Notes under the pieces: generated by a model
The model's database searches: none
What the model saw: only the letters and a program-made list of their open reading frames with translations
Told to the model about the DNA's origin: nothing
Position numbers and translations under genes: made by a program
Source: UMGS1002 sp964570825
GTDB taxonomy: Bacteria; Bacillota; Clostridia; Oscillospirales; CAG-272
Assembly (NCBI GenBank): GCA_964570825.1
Contig: CAZMZJ010000005.1
Location: 87,757-151,756, forward strand
Direction: 5' to 3'
DNA: 64,000 nt
Shown here: positions 36,262-44,411 of the stretch, in pieces
Position numbering within the stretch: position 1 is the first letter of the stretch
How the letters are laid out: every line of letters begins with the position of its first letter

Positions 36262-37113
36262 TTATCTGCTGTTGACGATCTCCCACATGAACACCGCGGC
36301 GGCAGCCGAAGCGTTCAGCGACTCGCTGCCTTCGTTTATCGGAATAATAATATTCATATCACACGCTGCCATAAGTTTTTTACTTATTCCATGCCCTTCG
36401 TTGCCAATAACCACGCAGTCGCTGCTCCTCAGCGGAAAACTGCCAAGTTTTTCGGCATTTCTGTCAAGAGCGGCAGCAAGAATTCGGCGGCCGCCTTTGC
36501 GAAGCCTGAATGCGGCTTCCGCTCCGTCTCTGTATGATATGGTTTTCAGCTTGAATATTGCTCCCATTGCCGCGCGCAGCGTTTTGGGATTATAAATATC
36601 CGCGCATTCTCCTGCAAGGATCACACAGTCCATGCCGAAAGCGGCCGCGCTGCGAAGTATTGTTCCGAGGTTGCCGGGATCCCGGATGTCTTCAAGCATA
36701 ATGATCTTATCATTCGCACCCTCGCCCGGCAGCGTTTCACCGTCCGCCGTCAAGTTATTATCTATTGTAGCTATTTTATGGAATTTGTCAATATATTTTG
36801 AGACACAAATTATTCCCTCCGGGGATTTTTCTTCCGACACAGAATTGAAAAGGCTGTCTGAAAGCAAAAGCACCTCGGCTCCTGATTTTTCGGGAGCAGC
36901 AGCTCCGGAGGAAATTATCTTTGAGATTACCTCACCACAGTCGGATTCGCGCAGAAGCACATAGCGCAGCTCGGCATGCGCCAAGGTAGCTTCGATGTAA
37001 AGCTTTATCCCGTCAAAACGGAAAAGCTTTGCCTCCTCGCGGTTCTTTTTGTCTGACAGCTTGCATATTTTTATAATGGTCTGGTTCTGGCGCGAGGTGA
37101 TAACATCTTTCAT
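36262..37113 (-). CDS. TrmH/SpoU family RNA 2'-O-ribose methyltransferase
   Basis: 283 residues. N-terminal substrate-binding domain (SRQNQTIIKICKLSDKKNR) and C-terminal SPOUT knot with LEDIRDPGNLGTILRSAAAFG, VIGNEGHGISKKL and IPINEGSESLNASAAAAVFMWE, the three SpoU motifs. It methylates a ribose in rRNA or tRNA; the target cannot be assigned. It lies downstream of the rplT terminator and upstream of dprA on the minus strand. Confidence 0.92.
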   Translation of the reverse strand: MKDVITSRQNQTIIKICKLSDKKNREEAKLFRFDGIKLYIEATLAHAELRYVLLRESDCGEVISKIISSGAAAPEKSGAEVLLLSDSLFNSVSEEKSPEGIICVSKYIDKFHKIATIDNNLTADGETLPGEGANDKIIMLEDIRDPGNLGTILRSAAAFGMDCVILAGECADIYNPKTLRAAMGAIFKLKTISYRDGAEAAFRLRKGGRRILAAALDRNAEKLGSFPLRSSDCVVIGNEGHGISKKLMAACDMNIIIPINEGSESLNASAAAAVFMWEIVNSR

Positions 37114-37160
37114 AGCTTGTCCGCCCCTTCAAAAAATATGTCCTTTCCTGTTAATAACGA

Positions 37161-37184
37161 AAAACCCGGTTTCCACCGGGTTTT
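37161..37184 (-). terminator. Intrinsic terminator of the infC-rpmI-rplT operon
   Basis: AAAACCCGG and CCGGGTTTT flank a 6-base loop (37161-37184); on the minus strand the stem ends in a T-run. It starts 12 bases beyond the rplT stop codon. Confidence 0.85.
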
Positions 37185-37195
37185 GCAAATTGCGC

Positions 37196-37552
37196 TTATG
37201 CAAGCGCTGCCTTCGATTTCTCGATAAGTTCAGCAAATGCCGTTTTGTCTGACACTGCGAGCTCGGCGAGCATCTTGCGGTTGAGATCTATGCCGGCGGT
37301 CTTGAGGCCGTGCATAAATGTTGAATAGTTCATGCCGTTCTGCTTTGCTTCTGCTGAAATACGAGCTATCCAGAGCTGGCGGAAATCTCTCTTCTTGCGT
37401 CTGCGCCCTGCGAAAGCATAGTTGCCGCTCTTCATTATGGCCTGCTTGGCCATCTTGAAATGTTTAGATTTATCGCCCCAGTAGCCCTTAGCCGCCTTCA
37501 GCATCTTATTTCTTCTTTTACGTGTGGCTAATGCGCCCTTTACTCTTGCCAT
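37196..37552 (-). CDS. rplT: 50S ribosomal protein L20
   Basis: 118 residues, the standard length. L20 binds 23S rRNA early in 50S assembly and in Bacillus represses its own operon through the infC leader. Seen: MARVKGALATRKRRNKMLKAA at the basic N-terminus (typical motif with KGYWGDKSKHFK, YAFAGRRRKKRDFRQLWI, ARISAEAKQNGMNYS). It follows rpmI by 25 bases. Confidence 0.99.
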   Translation of the reverse strand: MARVKGALATRKRRNKMLKAAKGYWGDKSKHFKMAKQAIMKSGNYAFAGRRRKKRDFRQLWIARISAEAKQNGMNYSTFMHGLKTAGIDLNRKMLAELAVSDKTAFAELIEKSKAALA

Positions 37553-37577
37553 TATTCATTTCCTCCTGATTTTCCGG

Positions 37578-37772
37578 TTATTTCTGGATGAGGTTCTTCA
37601 TGTTGGCGGCCATAGCGCCCTGAACATAAGTAGCCGTGCGAAGATGTCTCTTGCGTTTTGAATCCTTTATGCCAAGGTTATGGCGATGATGGCAATGATT
37701 CATCTTGACCTTGCCAGTTCCGGTAACCGAAAATCTTTTGGCAGAGGCTTTGTGTGTCTTGATTTTTCCCAT
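37578..37772 (-). CDS. rpmI: 50S ribosomal protein L35
   Basis: 64 residues, very basic: MGKIKTHKASAKRFSVTGTG then HHRHNLGIKDSKRKRHLR. A standard L35, second in the infC-rpmI-rplT operon. Confidence 0.98.
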   Translation of the reverse strand: MGKIKTHKASAKRFSVTGTGKVKMNHCHHRHNLGIKDSKRKRHLRTATYVQGAMAANMKNLIQK

Positions 37773-37877
37773 GGTTATACTCCTTTATATTCAATCGGTA
37801 TCAATTTATATCATGTAACGCGTGCACGCCGCGCCAGTAATATGAACAAACACGAGTGTTCAAAAAAGCAGCAGCCG

Positions 37878-38396
37878 TTATTTTGCCTTGTTCGGACTGA
37901 TGGTTATGCTCATCAGCTTTCCATCAATCACAGGCTTTTTATCAGAAACGCCGTATTCAGCGCAGGCAGCCTCAAACTTTTCCATCAGCTCCTTGCCGAG
38001 ACCGATATGGCTCATCTCGCGTCCCTTGAATCTCATGACGACTCTAACCTTGTTGCCTTCGTCGAGAAAACGCAGGGCGTGCTTTACCTTCGTATCGAAA
38101 TCATGGGCGTCGATACGCGAGGAAATCTGGATTTCCTTAAGCTCCACAACAGCCTGGCGCTTTTTTGCTTCTTTTTCCTTTTTTTCGCGTTCAAATCTGA
38201 ATTTACCATAATCCATTATGCGGCAGACCGGCGGAACCGCCTGAGGCGCCATCATAACGAGATCAAGGCCCGCTTCATAGGCGAGACGTTTGGCAGAATC
38301 ACTGCTCATGATTCCGAGCTGTTCACCGTTTTCTCCGACGACCCTTATCTCTTTAAGACGAATGTCGTCGTTGATAAGCATGTCTTTTGTTGCTAT
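37878..38396 (-). CDS. infC: Translation initiation factor IF-3, apparent AUA start codon
   Basis: 172 residues. IF-3 prevents premature 50S joining and checks the start codon. N-domain with LINDDIRLKEIRVVGENGEQLGIMS, linker rich in Lys/Glu, C-domain with RIDAHDFDTKVKHALRFLDEGNKVRV and MSHIGLGKELMEKF. The only GGAGGT (38404-38409) is followed 7 bases later by ATA (38394-38396), in frame; the first ATG (38379-38381) is 22 bases away, and the TTG and GTG in between overlap or abut the site. A non-AUG start is known for infC (AUU in E. coli and B. subtilis) and lets IF-3 repress itself. If ATG is used, the coding region starts at 38381. Confidence 0.95.
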   Translation of the reverse strand: MATKDMLINDDIRLKEIRVVGENGEQLGIMSSDSAKRLAYEAGLDLVMMAPQAVPPVCRIMDYGKFRFEREKKEKEAKKRQAVVELKEIQISSRIDAHDFDTKVKHALRFLDEGNKVRVVMRFKGREMSHIGLGKELMEKFEAACAEYGVSDKKPVIDGKLMSITISPNKAK

Positions 38397-38420
38397 GTTC
38401 AACACCTCCGTTTGTGTTGT

Positions 38421-38460
38421 CAAAATAAAAAAATATCGCACGGAAGCCCGCCTCCGTACG
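38421..38460 (-). terminator. Leader attenuator upstream of infC
   Basis: Inside the 5' leader, CGCACGGAAG (from 38437) pairs with CTCCGTACG (to 38460) to give a 10-bp stem with a 4-base loop. On the minus strand it is followed by ATATTTTTTTATTTT (38421-38436). This is an intrinsic terminator placed before the gene, as in Rfam-type L20/IF3 leaders of Bacillota. A competing CCGCCC/GGGCGG stem lies just upstream (about 38466-38486). Confidence 0.8.
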
Positions 38461-38558
38461 ACAGTCCGCCCCTATAATACGGGCGGTAGAGCTATCAAAC
38501 CCGGCTCGCTGTGCGGCAGGGTGAGAACGGAGTGCGTTCTTCTTCTTTTTGCCGTATT

Positions 38559-38587
38559 ATTATAACATTTTTATGAACGTATGTCAA
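38559..38587 (-). promoter_or_regulatory. Perfect sigma-A promoter of infC-rpmI-rplT
   Basis: Minus strand: -35 TTGACA (38582-38587), 17-base spacer, -10 TATAAT (38559-38564); both hexamers are perfect. The predicted start near 38552 leaves a leader of about 155 bases that holds the attenuator. Confidence 0.92.
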
Positions 38588-38796
38588 TAGGCAATATAAA
38601 AAATATTTCATTTATTATCACCTATTATCGCCGCAATATATTTCAATGCACAATTTTCCTTTTATTATCATTTTTATCATATTATGTACAACCGCAAATG
38701 TGCATTATTTACAAAATAACCAAATTTGCGCCATATATTTTCTCAATCATATTTATATTAACGAAATTTTAATCTAAAAATCGTCAATTTTGATAA

Positions 38797-38825
38797 TTTA
38801 CAAGCCTCCTCTTCTGTAGTATAAT
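38797..38825 (+). promoter_or_regulatory. Sigma-A promoter for a candidate small RNA
   Basis: -35 TTTACA (38797-38802, one mismatch), 17-base spacer, perfect -10 TATAAT (38820-38825). Predicted start near 38832. It is 240 bases upstream of the separate lon promoter. Confidence 0.75.
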
Positions 38826-38831
38826 TTACTC

Positions 38832-38945
38832 ACGCGAGGAAGGCAAGACTCGCCGCCCCATGCACAACCAGTCACCGGATTATGCGGAATATCAATCTCA
38901 TGATATCAACACGCACAAACGGCCGCTCGTTGTGCTTTTGTTTTG
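38832..38945 (+). ncRNA. Candidate small structured RNA, about 115 nt
   Basis: A promoter just upstream and an intrinsic terminator at the end bound a compact transcript. Hairpins seen: GCGAG/CTCGC near 38836-38856, ATATCA/TGATAT near 38889-38906, and the terminator. I do not recognise SRP RNA, 6S, tmRNA, RNase P or any riboswitch core in it. It also contains a 34-codon frame (ATG 38861, TAA ending 38965) that runs past the terminator; its nearest AGGAAGG is about 16 bases away, so translation is unlikely. Candidate only. Confidence 0.5.
38913..38945 (+). terminator. Intrinsic terminator of the candidate small RNA
   Basis: GCACAA plus CGG (one bulged A) pairs with TCG plus TTGTGC around a CCGC loop (38913-38935), followed by TTTTGTTTT. 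It would end a transcript before the lon promoter. Confidence 0.75.
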
Positions 38946-39063
38946 CCCGGATAATACAAATTAAAGAAAGAAAAATCAAAATGCCGCCGTAAGAAATCAT
39001 AGCGGCAGATTTTTATGAAAATAACGCATTTAAGCTTTTCTTTCTCCGAAATTAAAAAAACTG

Positions 39064-39092
39064 TAGAAAACCTGATAAAACTGTGCTATAAT
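39064..39092 (+). promoter_or_regulatory. Extended -10 promoter of lon
   Basis: -35-like TAGAAA (39064-39069), 17-base spacer, TGC followed by perfect -10 TATAAT (39087-39092). No CIRCE or CtsR heptads were seen near it. Confidence 0.65.
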
Positions 39093-39141
39093 ATTAAATT
39101 GAAGATTTATTGTCTTCGAGATACCCGGAAAGGAACCATAC

Positions 39142-41601
39142 ATGTCTAATTATTTTGAAAAAGTTTATGAAACGACGCTACCCGTCGTTGTGCTGCGCGA
39201 TACAGTTGCTTTTCCTTCGATATCAACAACGTTCGAGGTATCGGATAAACTGTCGTCCGCCGCAGTCGACGCAGCGTCAGAAACCAACTCTCGAGTATTT
39301 TTAGTTACCGAAGCCACGCCCACCGAAGGTGAGCCGAAAATCTCCGGACTTTATAATATCGGAACCGTAGCAAGAATAAAGCAGTCAATACGCACGCCGG
39401 AAGGCAATATCCGTATTCTCGCCGAGGGTCTGACACGGGCAACTGTTTCCGAATACAAGACAACCGGCGGATATATATCCGCCTCGCTTATCTGCAAGAA
39501 TGTCATACTTGACGGAACCGATATAAAGGCCGAGGCATATATGCGCGAAGCCATCGCATCACTTGAAAAAATGCACAAATTCATGCCTCAGATATCGGAT
39601 GAAGTCATCATAGCGGCAAAAGCAATAAAGAATCCGGCTCTTCTCTCCGATTTCATCGCCTCGGGAATACTGGTCAAAACGGCGGATAAACAGCGCCTGC
39701 TCGAACAGTTTGAACCGCTTGAACGCATAGTGCTGCTTGTCAAGCTGCTCGGTGAGGAAACCGAGCTGCTTAGCCTTGAGTTCGATATTCATTCAAAGGT
39801 TCAGGAACACCTTAACCGTGAACGCCGCGATTATTATCTGCGCGAGCAGATAAGAGTTATCGAGGACGAACTCGGCGAAGGTGAAAATGAAAACGATGAG
39901 TATTATGATAAAATAATCAAGGCCCACCTTCCCAAGGAAGCCGAGGAAAAACTCCTCAAGGAAAACGAACGGCTCTCAAAGGTGCAGTACGGCTCGGCGG
40001 AAGCCAACGTCATTCGCAGCTACCTTGATATTTGTCTTGAGCTCCCGTGGAACAAGACTACGAAGGACAGGGCTAATGTTGCCGCCGCGCAGAAAATACT
40101 GGACGCCGACCACGACGGTCTTGAAAAAGTCAAAGAAAGAATACTTGAGTTTATCGCAGTAAAACAACTCACCCCATCACTTAAAAGCCAGATTATATGC
40201 CTCGTCGGCCCTCCGGGAGTAGGTAAAACCTCGGTCGCCGCATCGGTGGCTCGCGCAACAGGCCGCAAATACGTACGGGTATCTCTCGGCGGCATACGCG
40301 ACGAAGCCGACATACGCGGTCACCGCAAAACCTATATCGGGGCAATGCCGGGGCGCATCATGACCGCGCTTTCTCAGGTCGGAGTAAAAAATCCATTGAT
40401 TCTTCTTGATGAAATCGACAAGCTGACCTCTGATGCGCACGGTGACCCTGCATCTGCGCTGCTTGAGGTGCTCGACCCCGAGCAGAACAAGAGCTTCCGA
40501 GACCACTTCATTGAAATCCCCTTCGACCTGTCGGAGTGTCTCTTCATAACAACCGCGAACACTCTTGAAACAATACCGCGTCCGCTCATCGACCGCATGG
40601 AAGTAATAGAACTGAATACATACACTCCGAATGAAAAATTCAGCATTGCGAAAAATCATCTTATCGGCAAGCAGTTAAAACGCCACGGACTCAACCGCCG
40701 GATGCTCAGGATTACCGACGATGCGATAAGGGAAATAATATCTTCGTATACCCGCGAGGCAGGCGTGCGCAACCTTGAAAGAGCGATAGCCGATCTCTGC
40801 CGCAAGGCTGCAAAAAAGATTGTGACCGAAAAGAAAACACATATTGTCATTGACAAGTGCGACATCAAGTCATATCTCGGCGTGGTCAAATACACAAACG
40901 AGATTATTTCAGCCGAAGATGAGGTCGGAGTCGTAAACGGGCTTGCTTATACCGAAGCCGGAGGCGATATGCTCAAAATAGAAGCCGCGGTGCTCGACGG
41001 CTCGGGCAAACTTGAACTGACCGGATCGCTCGGAGATGTAATGAAGGAATCGGCTCAGATAGCGGTAAGCTATGTCCGTTCGGTTGCCCGGAACTACGGA
41101 ATCGATCCTGACTTCTATAAAACAAAGGATCTGCACATCCACGCGCCTGAGGGAGCTGTGCCGAAGGATGGTCCGTCGGCCGGCGTCACGATGGTAACCG
41201 CACTGGTAAGCGCGCTGTCGGGGCGCGCCGTCCGCCACGATATCGCAATGACCGGAGAGGTTACTCTGCGAGGCCGTGTGCTTGCAATCGGCGGGCTTAA
41301 GGAAAAAACTCTTGCTGCATTCAACGCCGGAATACGCGCAGTCATCATCCCAAAGGAAAACGAGCGCGACCTCGACGAAATCGACAAAACCGTACGCGCT
41401 TCGCTGAAGTTTATCCCCTGCTCCGATGTGTCCGAAGTACTCTCGGCCGCCCTGCTTGAGGCTCCGCTGGTTCTGCCGCAAATCACTCACCCGCGCCGCG
41501 AGGCCGGAGATATACCGGAAATTGGCAATGTGAGCAATATCGGAACAGTGATCGGGCAAATAGCAGTGAACGATATAAAGAATGAGCATTATGGAATATA
41601 A
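39142..41601 (+). CDS. lon: ATP-dependent protease Lon (LonA)
   Basis: 819-residue LonA. N-terminal substrate domain (1-~300), AAA+ module (~300-580) with Walker A CLVGPPGVGKTS and Walker B PLILLDEIDKL, and C-terminal protease domain with the Ser in PKDGPSAGVTMVTAL and the Lys in GGLKEKTLAA. Length is typical. GGAAAGGAACC precedes the ATG. The C-terminus overlaps engB by 20 bases, a pairing common in Bacillota. Confidence 0.98.
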   Translation: MSNYFEKVYETTLPVVVLRDTVAFPSISTTFEVSDKLSSAAVDAASETNSRVFLVTEATPTEGEPKISGLYNIGTVARIKQSIRTPEGNIRILAEGLTRATVSEYKTTGGYISASLICKNVILDGTDIKAEAYMREAIASLEKMHKFMPQISDEVIIAAKAIKNPALLSDFIASGILVKTADKQRLLEQFEPLERIVLLVKLLGEETELLSLEFDIHSKVQEHLNRERRDYYLREQIRVIEDELGEGENENDEYYDKIIKAHLPKEAEEKLLKENERLSKVQYGSAEANVIRSYLDICLELPWNKTTKDRANVAAAQKILDADHDGLEKVKERILEFIAVKQLTPSLKSQIICLVGPPGVGKTSVAASVARATGRKYVRVSLGGIRDEADIRGHRKTYIGAMPGRIMTALSQVGVKNPLILLDEIDKLTSDAHGDPASALLEVLDPEQNKSFRDHFIEIPFDLSECLFITTANTLETIPRPLIDRMEVIELNTYTPNEKFSIAKNHLIGKQLKRHGLNRRMLRITDDAIREIISSYTREAGVRNLERAIADLCRKAAKKIVTEKKTHIVIDKCDIKSYLGVVKYTNEIISAEDEVGVVNGLAYTEAGGDMLKIEAAVLDGSGKLELTGSLGDVMKESAQIAVSYVRSVARNYGIDPDFYKTKDLHIHAPEGAVPKDGPSAGVTMVTALVSALSGRAVRHDIAMTGEVTLRGRVLAIGGLKEKTLAAFNAGIRAVIIPKENERDLDEIDKTVRASLKFIPCSDVSEVLSAALLEAPLVLPQITHPRREAGDIPEIGNVSNIGTVIGQIAVNDIKNEHYGI

Positions 41602-42205
41602 TGATATCAATATTCAGAACGCCAGCCTGCGCCTCTCGGCTGTGAATCCCCGGCAGTTCCCAGCAGATCCGATGCCGCAGGTGGCTCTGTCCGGAAGGTC
41701 AAACGTTGGAAAAAGCTCGCTTATCAACACACTTCTGAACCGCAAATCTCTTGCCCGTGTCAGCTCGGCTCCGGGCAAAACGGTGACTGTAAATTTTTAC
41801 GATGTTGATAAAAAACTTTTCCTTGTTGATCTTCCGGGCTACGGATATGCCCAACGTTCCAAAGCTGACCGCGAGCGCTGGTCTGCGCTGACCGAAGGAT
41901 ATTTTACAAAAAACAAAAACTCCGACCTCATCCGCCTTGTGGTACAGCTGATTGACCTTACGGTCGGAGTAACGGCTGACGACGCACTTATGCTCGACTA
42001 TCTCGGGCATGCCGGAATACCATATGTCATCGCAGCCTCAAAAGCGGACAAACCTACCAAAGCCGAACGAGCGGCCTCTCTTGCCGCGATTATATCTCAC
42101 ACGAGTGTAAAAACAGGAGTTCCGGTAATACCTTTTTCGTCCAAAAACGGCGAAGGCAGAGCCGCGCTCTGGAAAGAAATACTGAAATCGGCGAAGCTGC
42201 CGTGA
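41582..42205 (+). CDS. engB: Ribosome biogenesis GTP-binding protein YihA/YsxC (EngB)
   Basis: 207 residues. Essential GTPase for late 50S assembly. G1 LSGRSNVGKSSLIN, G2 region PGKTVTVNFY, G3 DLPGYGYAQ, G4 ASKADK. The ATG at 41582 overlaps lon; an in-frame ATG at 41591 is equally possible, and neither has a strong ribosome site, which fits coupled translation. Confidence 0.96.
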   Translation: MSIMEYNDINIQNASLRLSAVNPRQFPADPMPQVALSGRSNVGKSSLINTLLNRKSLARVSSAPGKTVTVNFYDVDKKLFLVDLPGYGYAQRSKADRERWSALTEGYFTKNKNSDLIRLVVQLIDLTVGVTADDALMLDYLGHAGIPYVIAASKADKPTKAERAASLAAIISHTSVKTGVPVIPFSSKNGEGRAALWKEILKSAKLP

Positions 42206-42217
42206 AGGATGTGACAC

Positions 42218-42937
42218 ATGCTTTTCTCACTATTATCCGGCGGATTGTCAAGCGTCGCAATTATTTTTCTGCTTGTCAGCCTGCCCGTTGTTCTTTTTTC
42301 GCTTTCGGTGCATGAAGCTTCACATGCACTGGTTGCATATAAGCTCGGCGACCCTACCGCACGCAATTTTGGCAGAATAACTCTCAATCCTCTCAAGCAT
42401 ATCGACCCTTTCGGCTTTCTTTGCATGGTGCTTTTCAGTTTCGGTTGGGCGAAGCCCGTTCCGATAAACGCACGAAACTTCAAGAACGCCAGAAGGGGCA
42501 TGGCGCTGTCAAGCGCGGCGGGTCCTGTCTCAAATCTCATACTTGCTTTTGTAAACCTTATCTTTCTTCTGCTTTCATATAAACTGCTTTGGGTTAATTT
42601 CCAGTACGGGAATTATGCCGTAATAATCAAGCTTTTAATGATGCTGTTTTACATCGGGTTCCAGCTCAACACTGCTCTTGCAGTATTTAACCTGCTCCCC
42701 TTCCCCCCGCTTGACGGCTCTCGGCTGTTTTATATTTTTATGCCTCCGAAGCTCTACTTCGGAATTATGAAATATGAAAGATTTATTATGATAGCAATAA
42801 TGCTCCTGCTTTTTCTCGGGCCGCTTTCGGATCTTATCAGCTTTGTTACAGACCGTTTGATGCTCGGCATGCTGTTTGTTAGCGGTGTGGACGCAAATAC
42901 GTATAATTATATTCTAAGCGCTATTTTTTCTTTCTGA
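42218..42937 (+). CDS. Site-2 protease family (M50) membrane metalloprotease
   Basis: 239 residues, about six predicted membrane helices. Zinc motif HEASH in SVHEASHALVAYKLGD and the third ligand in FNLLPFPPLDGSRL. It resembles the short YwhC/Rip3-like group without PDZ or CBS domains. In Clostridia this gene commonly precedes scpA-scpB; its substrate is unknown. It starts 13 bases after engB. Confidence 0.92.
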   Translation: MLFSLLSGGLSSVAIIFLLVSLPVVLFSLSVHEASHALVAYKLGDPTARNFGRITLNPLKHIDPFGFLCMVLFSFGWAKPVPINARNFKNARRGMALSSAAGPVSNLILAFVNLIFLLLSYKLLWVNFQYGNYAVIIKLLMMLFYIGFQLNTALAVFNLLPFPPLDGSRLFYIFMPPKLYFGIMKYERFIMIAIMLLLFLGPLSDLISFVTDRLMLGMLFVSGVDANTYNYILSAIFSF

Positions 42938-42967
42938 TGATAATTAACCTTCGGGAGTGCGGACGAT

Positions 42968-43774
42968 ATGGAAGCTCTGCAGTACAAGCTTGATCAGTTC
43001 GAGGGGCCGCTTGACCTTCTTCTGGCACTGATTGCAAAAAACAAAATAAATATCGAGGACATACCTATCTCCCTTATCTGCGAACAGTATCTCGACTTCA
43101 TCCGCGGCGCCGAGGCTATGGATATGGAAATCGCATCCGAATTTCTCGTCATGGCAAGCGAGCTTATGCTGATAAAAAGCCGTATGCTGCTTCCGAAGCC
43201 CGAACATGAGGACGAAGACCCGAGGAAACAGCTGACCGACGCTCTTATCAGATACCAGCTTGCAAAAGCTGCGGCCGTCAAGCTGGCCGAACGTTACACT
43301 CTCTACAGCGGCCGCATGATAAAGGATACCGATGAAATCTCAGTCGACCGGACATATGTAGCCGATCAAAGTCTTGAAGCGCTTTCAGCCGCCCTGAAGC
43401 GTGTGAGAACCTACATGGAAGCAGTGGAAGATGCAAAAAATCGTGTTTTCACCCCGATGATAAGCCGCCGAACAGTTTCCGTAGAGGTAAAAATCGGCGG
43501 CATACTGCGTCATATGCAGAAATGCGGAAAGGCATCGCTCGCCGAGCTGCTCGAATACGAGGATTCCCTGCCGGACCTGCTCGCTTCCTTTATCGCTGTA
43601 CTTGAACTCATAAGGATACGTCGCCTAATAATTGACAATGACGGCAACGACCCTGACGCGGTGCACGGACTTGACACAAGGCTTGTTTTCAATTCCGACG
43701 AGTCGACCGTACTCCGCGAAAACGGCGACGGCGCGAACGAGCCGTCGCTTCCCGTTCTTCAAAGCGCATACTGA
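42968..43774 (+). CDS. scpA: Segregation and condensation protein A
   Basis: 268-residue kleisin that bridges the SMC heads. N-terminal MEALQYKLDQFEGPLDLLLALIAKNKINIEDIPI region (characteristic FEGPLDLLL), acidic middle, and a C-terminal winged helix around 190-240. A short polar tail follows. The partner smc is at 24175-27807 on the other strand; scpB follows by 24 bases. Confidence 0.96.
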   Translation: MEALQYKLDQFEGPLDLLLALIAKNKINIEDIPISLICEQYLDFIRGAEAMDMEIASEFLVMASELMLIKSRMLLPKPEHEDEDPRKQLTDALIRYQLAKAAAVKLAERYTLYSGRMIKDTDEISVDRTYVADQSLEALSAALKRVRTYMEAVEDAKNRVFTPMISRRTVSVEVKIGGILRHMQKCGKASLAELLEYEDSLPDLLASFIAVLELIRIRRLIIDNDGNDPDAVHGLDTRLVFNSDESTVLRENGDGANEPSLPVLQSAY

Positions 43775-43797
43775 GCTGAAAGGATGTCATTATTATA

Positions 43798-44361
43798 ATG
43801 GAAGAAACATTGTCTCCCATACAGAATGTAGAGGCCGCCATCGAGGCGATTCTTTTCGCCGCCGGGTATCCGGTGAAGTATGAAAAGCTTAGCGAAGTGC
43901 TCGGACTCGCCCCCAAGGATATAAAACTCATGGCGGAAAACATGGCTGCCGCGATAAATGCGGAAAATTCACCACGCGGGGTAAATCTGCTTGTATTTGA
44001 TGATTCCTGCCAGCTATGCACCAAAGAACGTTTCGCCCCGTATATACGCGAAGCGCTCGGAATCCGGCGCGGCGGCAACCTTTCGGCGTCATCGCTCGAG
44101 GTGCTTGCCGTCGTTGCATACAACCAGCCGGTAACGCGCGCCTTCATAGACGCGGTAAGAGGCGTCGACAGTTCATATGCCGTCAGCTCTCTTATTGACA
44201 AGGGACTGATTGAGGGTGTCGGTAGGCTGGAAGCCCCCGGGCGTCCGGTAATGTATGGCACTACAGACAAATTTCTGCGAGTTTTCGGAATCAACTCTCT
44301 GTCAGAGCTGCCCGCAGCCGAGGCGCTTGTTCCGCCGTCCGGCGCCGGCCAGCAAGGCTGA
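43798..44361 (+). CDS. scpB: Segregation and condensation protein B
   Basis: 187 residues with two winged-helix domains (AAIEAILFAAGYPVKYEKLSEVL at the N-terminus; LSASSLEVLAVVAYNQPVTRAFID in the second). It dimerises and binds ScpA. Co-directional with scpA. The ATG follows AAAGGATG at a short distance. Confidence 0.96.
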   Translation: MEETLSPIQNVEAAIEAILFAAGYPVKYEKLSEVLGLAPKDIKLMAENMAAAINAENSPRGVNLLVFDDSCQLCTKERFAPYIREALGIRRGGNLSASSLEVLAVVAYNQPVTRAFIDAVRGVDSSYAVSSLIDKGLIEGVGRLEAPGRPVMYGTTDKFLRVFGINSLSELPAAEALVPPSGAGQQG

Positions 44362-44411
44362 TTGTTTGAAATACCTCCAAGCAGAATAAAATTTCATTAA
44401 GCAATAAAGGA

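Noticed and set aside
38832..38945. SRP 4.5S RNA, 6S RNA or a c-di-GMP/glycine riboswitch
   Set aside because: None of their conserved cores is present in the candidate transcript.
40909..41610. Antisense ORF (233 codons) inside lon
   Set aside because: Covers the Lon protease domain on the opposite strand; no signals of its own.
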